In this document: positions 25,640-33,859 of the stretch, piece after piece | Position numbering within the stretch: the first letter of the stretch is position 1 | Layout of the letters: each line of letters opens with the position of its first letter | DNA from: GCA-2746365 sp963711255 | Lineage (GTDB): Bacteria > Pseudomonadota > Gammaproteobacteria > SZUA-229 | DNA: 64,000 nucleotides | Direction: 5' to 3' | NCBI GenBank assembly: GCA_963711255.1 | Contig: CAVQDO010000011.1 | Span: 62,001 to 126,000 of the forward strand | The notes under the pieces: model-generated | What the model saw: only the letters and a program-made list of their open reading frames with translations | What the model was told of the DNA's origin: nothing | Database searches by the model: none | Program-made: the position numbers and the translations under genes

Positions 25640-26071
25640 ATGCCGACAAAAGTTTCAGAGTACATGACCGCAAAAATCGTAACGGTAGCGCCCGATACAG
25701 GAGTACGAGAGGCATTTTTTATCATGAAAGAAAATTCAATCCGTCATTTACCGGTAATGCAAGACAAGCAACTGGTTGGCATCATCAGTGATCGAGAGCT
25801 AAGGCGTCCAAACTGGGTTGATGAGGCGCATGATATCGCTCATATTTATTACCTGGATGACAATATGGCCGTTAGTGATGTAATGATACGCAATGTACTG
25901 GTTTTGCATACTTATGACACGCTACGCAAAGCAGTCAAACTTCTGCTGGAACAAAATATAGGCGCAGCGCCTGTGCTGGATAAAACTTCTGATGTTGTCG
26001 GTATGCTATCTGCGGTCGATTTATTACGTGCGCTGGATGATATGATTGATGATAAGGCCAGTGATGATTGA
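25640..26071 (+). CDS. CBS-pair domain protein
   Basis: A 143-residue protein composed of two CBS motifs: VSEYMTAKIVTVAPDTGVRE to VGIISDRELRRP, and VSDVMIRNVLVLHTYDTLRK to VGMLSAVDLLRAL. A loop of about 20 residues containing Asn-Trp-Val-Asp separates the motifs. Such stand-alone pairs bind adenine nucleotides or S-adenosyl compounds and act as energy sensors. The start is ATG 25640, set by CAGGAAATC just upstream; the 15-residue extension is dropped. Confidence 0.92.
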   Translation: MPTKVSEYMTAKIVTVAPDTGVREAFFIMKENSIRHLPVMQDKQLVGIISDRELRRPNWVDEAHDIAHIYYLDDNMAVSDVMIRNVLVLHTYDTLRKAVKLLLEQNIGAAPVLDKTSDVVGMLSAVDLLRALDDMIDDKASDD

Positions 26072-26155
26072 TAATGAAAACAGGGGGCGTATGCCCTCTA
26101 AATTTATTTACCACCAGGTTTTATCTGGCCCTGCTTGTTCACCCCCACTTATTCA

Positions 26156-26878
26156 TTAGTATTTTGGTTTTCTCTGTGAGTCATAATCACCGCTGAAACT
26201 GAATGGTACGGAGCGGCCTACCAGGCTTTCGATAAGTTCAAGTTCTTCGTCAGTATGATTGATCACGGGTGCAGGTATTATGCTTTTGCCGGTATCTGCT
26301 TTGGCGAGGATGTAGCGCGGGGCATCATGATATTCGGTTATCACGGTTTCCTTGCTCTGTACGTCGTTACTGGCTGCCAGGTCGGCCGTGCCGTAACAGG
26401 TGCAGATATAACTTTTTTCAGGGTCGGATTCAAGGTACATGCCAGTGCCGCGTATGCCGATGGTTGCGACAGCTGTCGATACGCCGAGTCTTTCCTGTTT
26501 TTTTCGTTTGCCGAAGACAGAGAGAAGTTTTCCGGTAACCAGTCTCAGGCCGGTAAGAATAAGATCATTGCCCTGCATCTCTACCTTGCTGTTGTTACGC
26601 ATGATGAAAGCATCTTTACCAATGACAAAGACGACACGGCCATTTTTACCCGTTTCGATCACTGAGCGGGGTGTTAATTTAGTGTCGAGTGTTGCCAGTG
26701 TTTTGTCGACTTTGACTTCACCGCTGAGCCGGTAGATAGACTTGCCGGGCGGCAGCTCACGCGGTATCTGTCCCATGCCCAGTGCGGGCAGGCTAAAACC
26801 AAAAGTGCCGCTGGCAAAAAGCCCGCTGCTCAGTGCCTGTATCAGAAAATTACGACGTTGTTTATCGAATTCGTCCAT
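26156..26878 (-). CDS. FecR-domain protein with Tat-type signal
   Basis: A 240-residue exported protein. KQRRNFLIQALSSGLF is a twin-arginine signal, though without the S-R-R form. The FecR domain is seen in LTPRSVIETGKNGRVVFVIG, AFIMRNNSKVEM and TAVATIGIRGTGMYLE (the closing GIRGT motif). CTCYGT and EYHDAPRYI follow. FecR domains in exported proteins usually bind polymers or signal envelope state rather than iron alone. The gene is divergent from the barrel gene at 26992 with a 113-base gap, so the two may be co-regulated. Confidence 0.85.
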   Translation of the reverse strand: MDEFDKQRRNFLIQALSSGLFASGTFGFSLPALGMGQIPRELPPGKSIYRLSGEVKVDKTLATLDTKLTPRSVIETGKNGRVVFVIGKDAFIMRNNSKVEMQGNDLILTGLRLVTGKLLSVFGKRKKQERLGVSTAVATIGIRGTGMYLESDPEKSYICTCYGTADLAASNDVQSKETVITEYHDAPRYILAKADTGKSIIPAPVINHTDEELELIESLVGRSVPFSFSGDYDSQRKPKY

Positions 26879-26991
26879 GCCTGGCCTCTAATTTGACGAT
26901 TGATATGATGATTTAGCGGTTGCTAGTCTTAATCGTTTGTCACAGAATACGCTTAAGTTAACACAAATCAATTAATTGTAGGGATACTGAG

Positions 26992-27865
26992 ATGAAAAAA
27001 TATTTCAGCGTATTGTTGTTTTCTATTAGTTCGGCAACGCTCGCGGCAACGCCGATAAAAACGGATGTGTCTGCCGGTTATACCTATGATGATAATATCA
27101 CCCGTGCCGAACTGGACCGGGATATAGAAACCGATAGCATCCTTAATCTTGATGCTTCGGCGGCTTACAGGCTTCCACTCAACGATATGAGCTACTTCTC
27201 TCTAAGTGGCAGCTCTTGAAGTTAACCAGTACCTGGACTTCGACAAGTTAAGCAACACCCGGCTGGGTATTAGTGGCAGTTATTTTATACGGCCATCTTC
27301 AGGTTATACCGCGATGCGCTACTTTGCCAGGTTGTCTTATGAAGAGCGACTGTATAAAAGTGATCAGCGTGACGGTTCTGCCATTGAGGTCGAACTCGGT
27401 CTCGGTAAGCGGTTGACAGATTTACTGGCAATGCGTCTTGGTTTTATTAAACAGGATATCAGTGCTGATTCGGCCGTTTTCGATGCAGACAACAGCCGCT
27501 TCTACTTTGATATCGATTATAAACTTTCGGCAAGAAATCTTCTCTACCTGACCATCGGATATGCCGACGGTGATATCGTATCAACCACGGTGCCAACAGA
27601 GGAAATTATACGGGCATCCAGCGCCATCGTTCGCGATGATGCTTTTCTTGATCTTGCGCCGCCGAGGTTTGCCTATAAGCTGGCAGCCGAGACCACGACG
27701 CTAAGGTTGGGTGATAATTTCAGTATCGGATCGCATCAGTCGATCGACATTTCGCTTCTCTATTACAAATCGGAATCAGATTATTATGATCAGGTTTCGC
27801 TAGGTAATATCAATATTGATTACTCGGGACTTATTTATAACCTGAACTATTTATACCGTTTTTAA
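26992..27865 (+). pseudogene. outer-membrane beta-barrel protein, single frameshift
   Basis: Signal peptide MKKYFSVLLFSISSATLAAT, then alternating strands (KTDVSAGYTYDDNITRAE to ENIDYSGLIYNLNYLYRF style) ending in an aromatic terminal strand, the sign of a transmembrane barrel of about 285 residues. The frame breaks at AGC-TCT-T-GAA near 27217: the first frame stops at TGA, and the second resumes EVNQYLDFDKLSNTRLG. Skipping one T joins them. The N-terminus with YDDNITRAE is typical of surface lipoprotein assembly modifier-like or sheath-type outer membrane barrels. It is divergent from the FecR gene. Confidence 0.7.
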
Positions 27866-27957
27866 TTTATTAACATAGCTGTCAGCTTATAACACCTGAT
27901 AAATGAGCGCGTGTTTAACTAGCCTCACTTTTTGGCCCCTGTTCTGCGAACTTAACC

Positions 27958-30345
27958 TTATCCCGTTAACCGTGTCATCGAGCCTTTTGATTTATCGTCA
28001 GGAATAATGTTTTCTATGGGCTGAGGTTTTGAAACCCAGTAACCCTGCGCATAATTGACACCGATATCGCGTAAAATATTATAGATAGCTTCGTTTTCGA
28101 CAAATTCAGCAATGGTATGCATGCCCATAACTTCAGCGACTTCATTAATAGCTTTAACCATGGCCCGGTCAATTTTGTTTTCATGCATTTGTTTAACGAA
28201 GGCACCATCAATTTTTAAGTAATCTACCGGTAGACGTTTTAAATATTCAAATGAGCTAACGCCAGTACCAAAGTCATCAAGTGAAAATCGGCATTTATAG
28301 TTTTTCAGCGTTTCTATAAAGGTAACAGCATGGCTTAAATTATTAACGGCTGCTGTTTCAGTCACTTCGAAGCATATTCTTGAAGCATCTACTCCGTATT
28401 TATTAATTTCATCTATGACAAATTGCAGGAATTCGTCTTCATTTATAGACTGACCTGAAAGATTTATCGCAAGCGAGAAATTCTTGTTATCTTTTTTATT
28501 AAGCAGATACATTATCGATGAATGAACAACCCAGCGATCAATAGATGACATTAGCTGATAGCGTTCTGCTGCAGGTATAAATCGATAGGGAAGGACATAC
28601 TGTCCTTCCTCGTCTTTCATACGAACAAGGACCTCATAATGTGTACAATCATCCTTGTCAGTTGTTGATACTATTGATTGTGCAAATAATTCAAAACGGT
28701 CTTCCGAGAGGGCTCTTCTTACGGCGGACACCATGCTCATTTCATCACGGCGCCTCAGCAGTAATTCATCATTGTCCTGGTAAACATGTACACGGTTACG
28801 GCCATCTTCTTTTGCTGCATAACAGGCCATATCTGCTGACGCTAAAACCTCATCCGCGTTATTTTCATTATGTGATATTTTTGCAAGCCCAATGCTGGCG
28901 CCAATATGAAATGATTTTCCTTCCCAGTTAAAACAAAAATCATTGATTAATTTTCTGATGTTTTCGGCTACAGTTGTTGCCTGGTCTATTGAGCAGTGTA
29001 ATAGCAGTACTGCAAATTCATCACCTCCAAGCCGTGCAAATATATCTGATTTTCTTAATGTCTGTCTTATTTCATCAGATAACTCTTTGAGTAGCTGATC
29101 ACCAGCGGCATGTCCGCAGGTATCATTTACAACTTTAAATTGATCAAGATCGAGATAACACAATGAATGAATTAGATTGTCTCGTTTTGCGTGCGCCAGC
29201 GCCTTTTTTAATTCCCGATCAAATTCTCTTCTGTTGTATAGGCCGGTAAGGTGATCATGGCTGGCCTGATAAGATAACTCTCTTTGAAGAGATCGTGCTT
29301 CACTTGCATCGTGAAGTACCATCACGGCACCAAGCAGATTTTCTTCATTGTCTGTAATCGGAGCTACAGAAATAGCAACAGGAATTTTTATATTGTCTTT
29401 TCTGACCAAAGCGCAATTATTGTCAATGTCTATGGTCTTGTTTTTTGCCAGGCAAGCGTTAATGGGGTGAGTTATTTTATTTTCATTTTCTTCTTCAGCA
29501 AGAGGTGTGATTTCAGAGATTAAATTGAATTGCGCAGATTCCATTGTGTATCCGGTTAATGTTGCAGCAATTGGATTTATAAATATAATTTTGCCTGTAG
29601 CATCTGTTGTAATGACCCCATCACCAATAGACTGTAAAGTGACCTCGGCAAACTCTTTCGCACGTATGGATTCGTTCTCTGATATGCGCATCTGTTCCAT
29701 GGCTTTATTAATAAACCTTGCCAGGTAACCAAACTCATCATTTCTTTCTTCGTTAAATTCTTCATGCTTTCCTGTGGAAATAGATTGAGCAGTATTCACC
29801 ATATTTGACATGGGTAAGTTCAAAATACGCTCTAATAAAATTTTCAGAATTACACCGAAGCCCAATAGTAGTGCTCCTAGCCCAACGAGTAATTGTTTTC
29901 GCTCAACATGAATTATTTCTTCAAAGCTGGGGAAGATGACGTGTAATTTTATATTGCTTTGTTTGAATTCACTGCGGTCTATTTCTCTAATAATTTCATT
30001 TGTCTGGATAGACTGAAATTTGTTATCGGCATAATTGATTAGTTTACTGTTTTGCCATAATTCTATTTTTATATTTTCGTCTGTACTGATTATTTGATTG
30101 AGTTTTTCAGAAACAGTGTGTTCTGAAAGCTGCGTAGTTGTATTAACGCCATTTATAATGTTATCTATTTTATATGCAATACTGTCAGCAGTTGTCTGCC
30201 GGCTTTCGAGGGTGTCCTGCTTTATGTGGTGTAATAATATACCGCTGAAACTCAGGCCTATAATAACGAGGCCCCAGAAAACAATGACAGTTATTTTAGT
30301 CGATAAGCTTGAGCTGGATTCTGTTTCGATAACTTTTGTATCCAT
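27958..30345 (-). CDS. membrane-anchored PAS-GGDEF-EAL c-di-GMP enzyme
   Basis: 795 residues. Membrane segment 1 is at about 18-40, a periplasmic loop at 41-150, and segment 2 at 152-172, then HAMP (about 173-225). PAS follows at about 230-350 with VTLQSIGDGVITTDATGKI. GGDEF is intact (440-444, LGGDEFAV) with an RKSD I-site. The EAL domain has EVL at 571-573, keeping the glutamate, with DDFGTG and LKIDGAFV. It probably senses an envelope or redox signal and makes or breaks c-di-GMP. It is the first gene after the DUF2892 gene on the same strand. Confidence 0.93.
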   Translation of the reverse strand: MDTKVIETESSSSLSTKITVIVFWGLVIIGLSFSGILLHHIKQDTLESRQTTADSIAYKIDNIINGVNTTTQLSEHTVSEKLNQIISTDENIKIELWQNSKLINYADNKFQSIQTNEIIREIDRSEFKQSNIKLHVIFPSFEEIIHVERKQLLVGLGALLLGFGVILKILLERILNLPMSNMVNTAQSISTGKHEEFNEERNDEFGYLARFINKAMEQMRISENESIRAKEFAEVTLQSIGDGVITTDATGKIIFINPIAATLTGYTMESAQFNLISEITPLAEEENENKITHPINACLAKNKTIDIDNNCALVRKDNIKIPVAISVAPITDNEENLLGAVMVLHDASEARSLQRELSYQASHDHLTGLYNRREFDRELKKALAHAKRDNLIHSLCYLDLDQFKVVNDTCGHAAGDQLLKELSDEIRQTLRKSDIFARLGGDEFAVLLLHCSIDQATTVAENIRKLINDFCFNWEGKSFHIGASIGLAKISHNENNADEVLASADMACYAAKEDGRNRVHVYQDNDELLLRRRDEMSMVSAVRRALSEDRFELFAQSIVSTTDKDDCTHYEVLVRMKDEEGQYVLPYRFIPAAERYQLMSSIDRWVVHSSIMYLLNKKDNKNFSLAINLSGQSINEDEFLQFVIDEINKYGVDASRICFEVTETAAVNNLSHAVTFIETLKNYKCRFSLDDFGTGVSSFEYLKRLPVDYLKIDGAFVKQMHENKIDRAMVKAINEVAEVMGMHTIAEFVENEAIYNILRDIGVNYAQGYWVSKPQPIENIIPDDKSKGSMTRLTG

Positions 30346-30352
30346 TGACTAT

Positions 30353-30736
30353 TTATCTCAGGCCGCCATATCGAAGTGCGAGAACCATAGGGCAGATACC
30401 ACTAAAGCCAGCACCTATCAAAGCAAAACCAGTAAACCATGGAAGCCACCACAGAAATTCAAGGCCATGAATAAACGGCAATGAGATAAACAGAGCAACG
30501 ATAAAACGTAAGGCACGTTCTGCTTCAAAAGATAACTTGCTTGTTTTTGATTTTATTTCGAGACCCGGATGCTTTGAACCAAAACGAATCTTACAGACGA
30601 TGAGCGGGACGCGAAAATTTGTAACACCTTCCAAAATAAGTAAGCCTACTAGTGCGTAAATTATCTCTATGGAATTAAGGTAAAGACCGGTAACCAGCCA
30701 TAACCCCATGATTATTCTAAAATGACGTTCAGACAT
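30353..30736 (-). CDS. DUF2892-type inner membrane protein
   Basis: A 127-residue protein with two halves. The N-terminal membrane pair contains RIIMGLWLVTGLYLNSIEII. The C-terminal half has ERALRFIVALFISLPF and WLPWFTGFALIGAGFSGICPM, where GFSGICP is the DUF2892 signature (often GxCPxY). Members are frequently attached to rhodanese domains; here the second half is joined to a soluble linker instead. Its stop lies 7 bases before the start of the GGDEF-EAL gene at 30345, so the two are probably co-transcribed. Confidence 0.82.
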   Translation of the reverse strand: MSERHFRIIMGLWLVTGLYLNSIEIIYALVGLLILEGVTNFRVPLIVCKIRFGSKHPGLEIKSKTSKLSFEAERALRFIVALFISLPFIHGLEFLWWLPWFTGFALIGAGFSGICPMVLALRYGGLR

Positions 30737-30909
30737 ATTGTATTTGCCTATGAAAATGCTGCTTCAGTAAAATAAATTCACGTGAATTTATATGCTCTGT
30801 ATCGGTAAGTCCTTCATGTTCTTAAGGTGTTTTATGTAAAGCTATGTTTTTATTTGAAATTTATCTGCAGAATAGTAGGGGAAGTAGCTGTAGCAAACGT
30901 AGCAAAAAC

Positions 30910-30931
30910 GGGGTCGGGTCTTGCGTTTTGC
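30910..30931. repeat. half palindromic repeat (GGGGTCGGGTCTTGCG type)
   Basis: GGGGTCGGGTCTTGCGTTTTG is half of the GGGGTCGGGTCTTGCG...CGCAAGACCCGACCCC palindromes widespread in gammaproteobacteria and linked to RAYT-type transposases. The partner arm is missing here. Confidence 0.5.
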
Positions 30932-30996
30932 CCATATGGGAATACCAGGCAGACCTATGATAGGAGAAGAGGGCGGGATGTATGTTGTATATTAGA

Positions 30997-31069
30997 ATAT
31001 TAGAAACAATTGTACCGTGAGTATTGTTGACTAAACAATACGAGGAAATACTCTTGGGGTGCTCTCTGA
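30997..31069. repeat. direct repeat copy 1 flanking the secreted coiled-coil gene
   Basis: A 73-base unit that recurs at 32603-32675 with about nine differences. It contains GTATTGTT...AACAATAC, a perfect 8-base stem, then GAGGAAATACTCTTGGGGTG and a GCTCTCTGA tail. The stem is kept in both copies while the loop differs, which suggests a structural role. Confidence 0.75.
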
Positions 31070-31156
31070 TCCATATTTTCGGCTCTCTGGCCCATGTTTT
31101 CCGTCAATTAATAACTATAATCATATGACGATAATCAAACGTAACCCGGGTAAGTA

Positions 31157-32572
31157 ATGGTTAAGATCAGAGCAAGGTTATATATATTAGGTTTGATGGC
31201 GCTGATTGTGTGTAATGCTCAGGCGGACATATCTCCAGTAGTTATACAAAGTGTTTATAAGATGGGCGATTGGCGTCCCTTGCCCGAAGACAAGATTAAA
31301 TCGGCAGCAGTTGATTCTGCATTAGCTGAAATTTCCAAAACAAAAATGTTTGCGTTTTTCACCGCTAAGCAACCTGGAATAGAAACTGGCAGTCTGCAAA
31401 TTACCGTACATCTTGTTGAGGAGGCGGAAACAGCTACTGTCAGTATTTTTTTACAACAGGCTAATGGCATCTCCGTATCAAGTACGCACTCAGAGTCGTT
31501 AAAATCTCAGCTCTATGATGGAATTTATAAAAGGTTTCAGCTTGCCGGTTCAACGGCAGGTAAAAAGATTGCCACAATATTAGAATCACGAAAAATTGAA
31601 CCATCAAATAAAAATATTCCAGGCGCTGATCAGAAACGTATTAATTACCTGGAAAATCAAATAATCAGTATCAATAACAAAATAATTCAACAATCAGGTA
31701 ATGATTCCGTAAGGAATGAGGCGAAGCTGGAGTATATTTTAAGCGAGCTTAAGTCTATTAATAGTAACTACGAGAACTTAGCCAAAAAAGAAGACATTCA
31801 TAAGCAAAATATCAAGCTTGATAAAGTCCTGGATGAAGTCGGTCAGTTAAATACTAAAATTGACAACAAGCCTGTAGCTCAAATTAATGTGAAACAGAAT
31901 TATGTTATTGAGAACGTTTTAACAGGACAAAATCAATTTGCAAAATCAGGCAAGTCTGGTCGTGATGAAGGAAAGGCCAGGCGTCTTTATGATCAGGCAC
32001 AAGAATTTAAACAAAATAAAGAGTATAGAAAAGCGGAAGCTGCGCTTCAACAGGCTTTGCCTTTGCAAGTTTCATCTGGTCTCAGTAGTTTAATATTAGA
32101 TGAATTAAATTATGCCTTACCAATGTTCGAAGCGCAGAGTCTGGCGATTGATTTAGGCGGTAATTTCCAGTCATATTCTAAAAAAGGCAAGCATACTGCT
32201 ATGCTGAATAGAATTACTACGATATACAAAACCGCTTTAAAGAATAATCAGCAAAACTTCCAACGTACTCGCGCGATTCAAGCTGCGCTTGATCAACACA
32301 TGACCACCAGCAGCGCAATGTCTGCGGCGATGTCTGCGCAGAGCAGAAGCAATGCTTATACTGTGCATCAATATATGAAAATGGAGTACATGATGGAAGG
32401 TAAGTACCCTAGTGAAAAAGACTTTGGTACCTTGCTAAAGCGTTATAACTTGCGCTACAAGGTTCTCTCGTATAAATCGAGCACTGATAAATACAGCGCA
32501 AAGCTTCAGGCAACAGCTGGTGACGTTATCAATCTCAGTGTTGATGCCGACGGTGACGTTACAGTTGATTGA
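31157..32572 (+). CDS. secreted coiled-coil/TPR-like protein of unknown function
   Basis: 471 residues with a signal peptide (about 1-24, ending AQA). A first globular region (25-150) has the flavour of LPP20/DUF4136-like proteins. Residues about 155-245 form a coiled coil (RINYLENQIISINNKIIQQ). KARRLYDQAQEFKQNKEYRKAE is a TPR-like helix pair. The last part, YPSEKDFGTLLKRYNLRYK onward, resembles the C-terminal half of a type II/IV pilin-like minor subunit only weakly. No family recognised. The gene is bracketed by the 73-base direct repeats at 30997 and 32603. Confidence 0.65.
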   Translation: MVKIRARLYILGLMALIVCNAQADISPVVIQSVYKMGDWRPLPEDKIKSAAVDSALAEISKTKMFAFFTAKQPGIETGSLQITVHLVEEAETATVSIFLQQANGISVSSTHSESLKSQLYDGIYKRFQLAGSTAGKKIATILESRKIEPSNKNIPGADQKRINYLENQIISINNKIIQQSGNDSVRNEAKLEYILSELKSINSNYENLAKKEDIHKQNIKLDKVLDEVGQLNTKIDNKPVAQINVKQNYVIENVLTGQNQFAKSGKSGRDEGKARRLYDQAQEFKQNKEYRKAEAALQQALPLQVSSGLSSLILDELNYALPMFEAQSLAIDLGGNFQSYSKKGKHTAMLNRITTIYKTALKNNQQNFQRTRAIQAALDQHMTTSSAMSAAMSAQSRSNAYTVHQYMKMEYMMEGKYPSEKDFGTLLKRYNLRYKVLSYKSSTDKYSAKLQATAGDVINLSVDADGDVTVD

Positions 32573-32602
32573 GGCATGAAACTCATATAAGTTACATATA
32601 GT

Positions 32603-32675
32603 ATATTAGAAACTATTGTGCCGTCAGTATTGTTTAATTAACAATACGAGGAAATACTCTTGGGGTGCTCTATGA
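32603..32675. repeat. direct repeat copy 2 flanking the secreted coiled-coil gene
   Basis: Second copy of the 73-base unit at 30997-31069, in the same orientation. GTATTGTT and AACAATAC form the same 8-base stem around a different loop, followed by the identical string GAGGAAATACTCTTGGGGTG and a GCTCTATGACCC end. Confidence 0.75.
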
Positions 32676-32731
32676 CCCGTGTTTTTCGTCATGCATTGAC
32701 TGCTTATCCCACATCACTGTTTAAATTTAAC

Positions 32732-32783
32732 GGGGTCAGAGAGCAATAAACGCTAATATTAGAAACAATTGCTCTCTGATACC
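32732..32783. repeat. GGGGTCAGAGAGCAAT palindromic repeat
   Basis: GGGGTCAGAGAGCAAT (32732-32747) and its imperfect complement ATTGCTCTCTGATACC (32768-32783) form a stem with two mismatches. The right arm reaches the stop codon of the gene at 32783. An unpaired right-arm copy, CAATTGCTCTCTGACTCC, is at about 33518-33536. Confidence 0.65.
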
Positions 32784-33394
32784 TATTTTTGATTACTCTT
32801 TCGCTTGCAAAAAAGAAGCGTTAAACCCGATAAAAATAACCAGGCCGTAGGTGGGATCGGTACAGTTGCCACCGTTTCTATAGAGAATGTGTACAGTTCT
32901 TCGCTAAGCAAGATATGAAAATCTACATACATCGAGTCAGTAGTCCATTCAATGGCAGTGACACTGGGATTTACTTTGAACGTACAATTGCCTGTGCCCA
33001 GACATTCGTAGCTATCTAATGTTACGTTGACAATTTCTTGAGGACTGCCAAGCCAGTCAAGATCATTCAGACTGATCCGAATCATATCGCTTGGGCCAGA
33101 GATATTCGCAAACTGTGGCCTGGTTTGTTCAGTAAAACCAATCGTGAAGCCATTATCGAAAATATCTATGGAAAAATCCCAGATCTGCCCGGCAGGATCT
33201 GTCGCCGTAGCCTGAAAATCTATGCCATTACCGATTGCACCTGATCCGAAGTTATTACTGATGTTGAATGGGGATGCCCCCCCTAGCACTGCCTCAACGT
33301 TATCGCCTATCAACGTTGCATTAACCGAGCATGGCAGGGTACCCAACAAGCATGTAATGACATACAGCTTGCTATTAAATATATTGCGTAACAT
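32783..33394 (-). CDS. secreted protein with PEP-CTERM-type anchor
   Basis: A 203-residue protein from ATG 33394, which has AGGAG ten bases upstream; the longer open frame runs into a repeat. Signal peptide about 1-26. The middle is beta-rich (IDFQATATDPAGQIWDFSID), with a cysteine pair in YECLGTGNCTF. The C-terminus VPIPPTAWLF, a hydrophobic helix and KRKSNQK form a PEP-CTERM-type sorting signal. Together with the protein at 5539 and the fragment at 23950, this suggests an exosortase elsewhere in the genome. Confidence 0.82.
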   Translation of the reverse strand: MLRNIFNSKLYVITCLLGTLPCSVNATLIGDNVEAVLGGASPFNISNNFGSGAIGNGIDFQATATDPAGQIWDFSIDIFDNGFTIGFTEQTRPQFANISGPSDMIRISLNDLDWLGSPQEIVNVTLDSYECLGTGNCTFKVNPSVTAIEWTTDSMYVDFHILLSEELYTFSIETVATVPIPPTAWLFLSGLTLLFCKRKSNQK

Positions 33395-33421
33395 TTTATA
33401 TCTCCTTATATAGCCTGAATA

Positions 33422-33497
33422 AATTAAAGGGGTCGGTGACAAATGATAATCAATCACAAAGCTAAACACTTCTTATTTGTCACCGACCCCTTTAATT
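33422..33497. repeat. GGGGTCGGTGACAAA perfect inverted repeat
   Basis: A 23-base perfect inverted repeat (33422-33444 and 33475-33497) around a 30-base loop; each arm contains AAAGGGGTCGGTGACAAAT or its complement. It is the cleanest of the palindromic repeats in the 30.9-33.5 kb zone. Such GGTGACAAA palindromes are typical RAYT-linked REP elements. No transposase gene is nearby. Confidence 0.8.
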
Positions 33498-33698
33498 TTT
33501 TAATTCTAACATTAATAACAATTGCTCTCTGACTCCTGTTTTTCCCAAATGTTTTATGTAACTTAGAACTGCGTCACATATTGAATAAATCAGCACGTGG
33601 TACTTCCTATATACTGAATTTGTCAGGAATATTTCGCTGGTTTGTTCTGAATACGATCTTGCGTAATATCTGTTAAATAAAGTAAAGAGGATGTGAGC

Positions 33699-33845
33699 AT
33701 GAGTACAATGAGCAAAAAAGAGGGATTTGCATGTGATGTGTGGTATGTTCTTATTGGTTTATCTCCTCTCATTCGTTTTCACCGAAAATCTAGTTTGGTG
33801 AGTACAGCAAATTGTTCTCTGCGTATTAGTAACCATCAGTATTGA
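33699..33845 (+). CDS. possible small ORF (48 aa) before the large secreted protein gene
   Basis: ATG 33699 follows AAAGAGGATGTGAGC, a fair ribosome-binding site. The frame encodes MSTMSKKEGFACDVWYVLIG and ends NHQY. It stops 15 bases before the start of the gene at 33860. It could be a leader peptide or a chance frame; the only support is the ribosome-binding site and position. Confidence 0.25.
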   Translation: MSTMSKKEGFACDVWYVLIGLSPLIRFHRKSSLVSTANCSLRISNHQY

Positions 33846-33859
33846 TTAGGCGGCTAAAA

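Noticed and set aside
27206..27865. Barrel gene downstream part as an independent gene starting at GTG 27206
   Set aside because: It lacks a signal peptide and the two frames join into one barrel when a single base is skipped.
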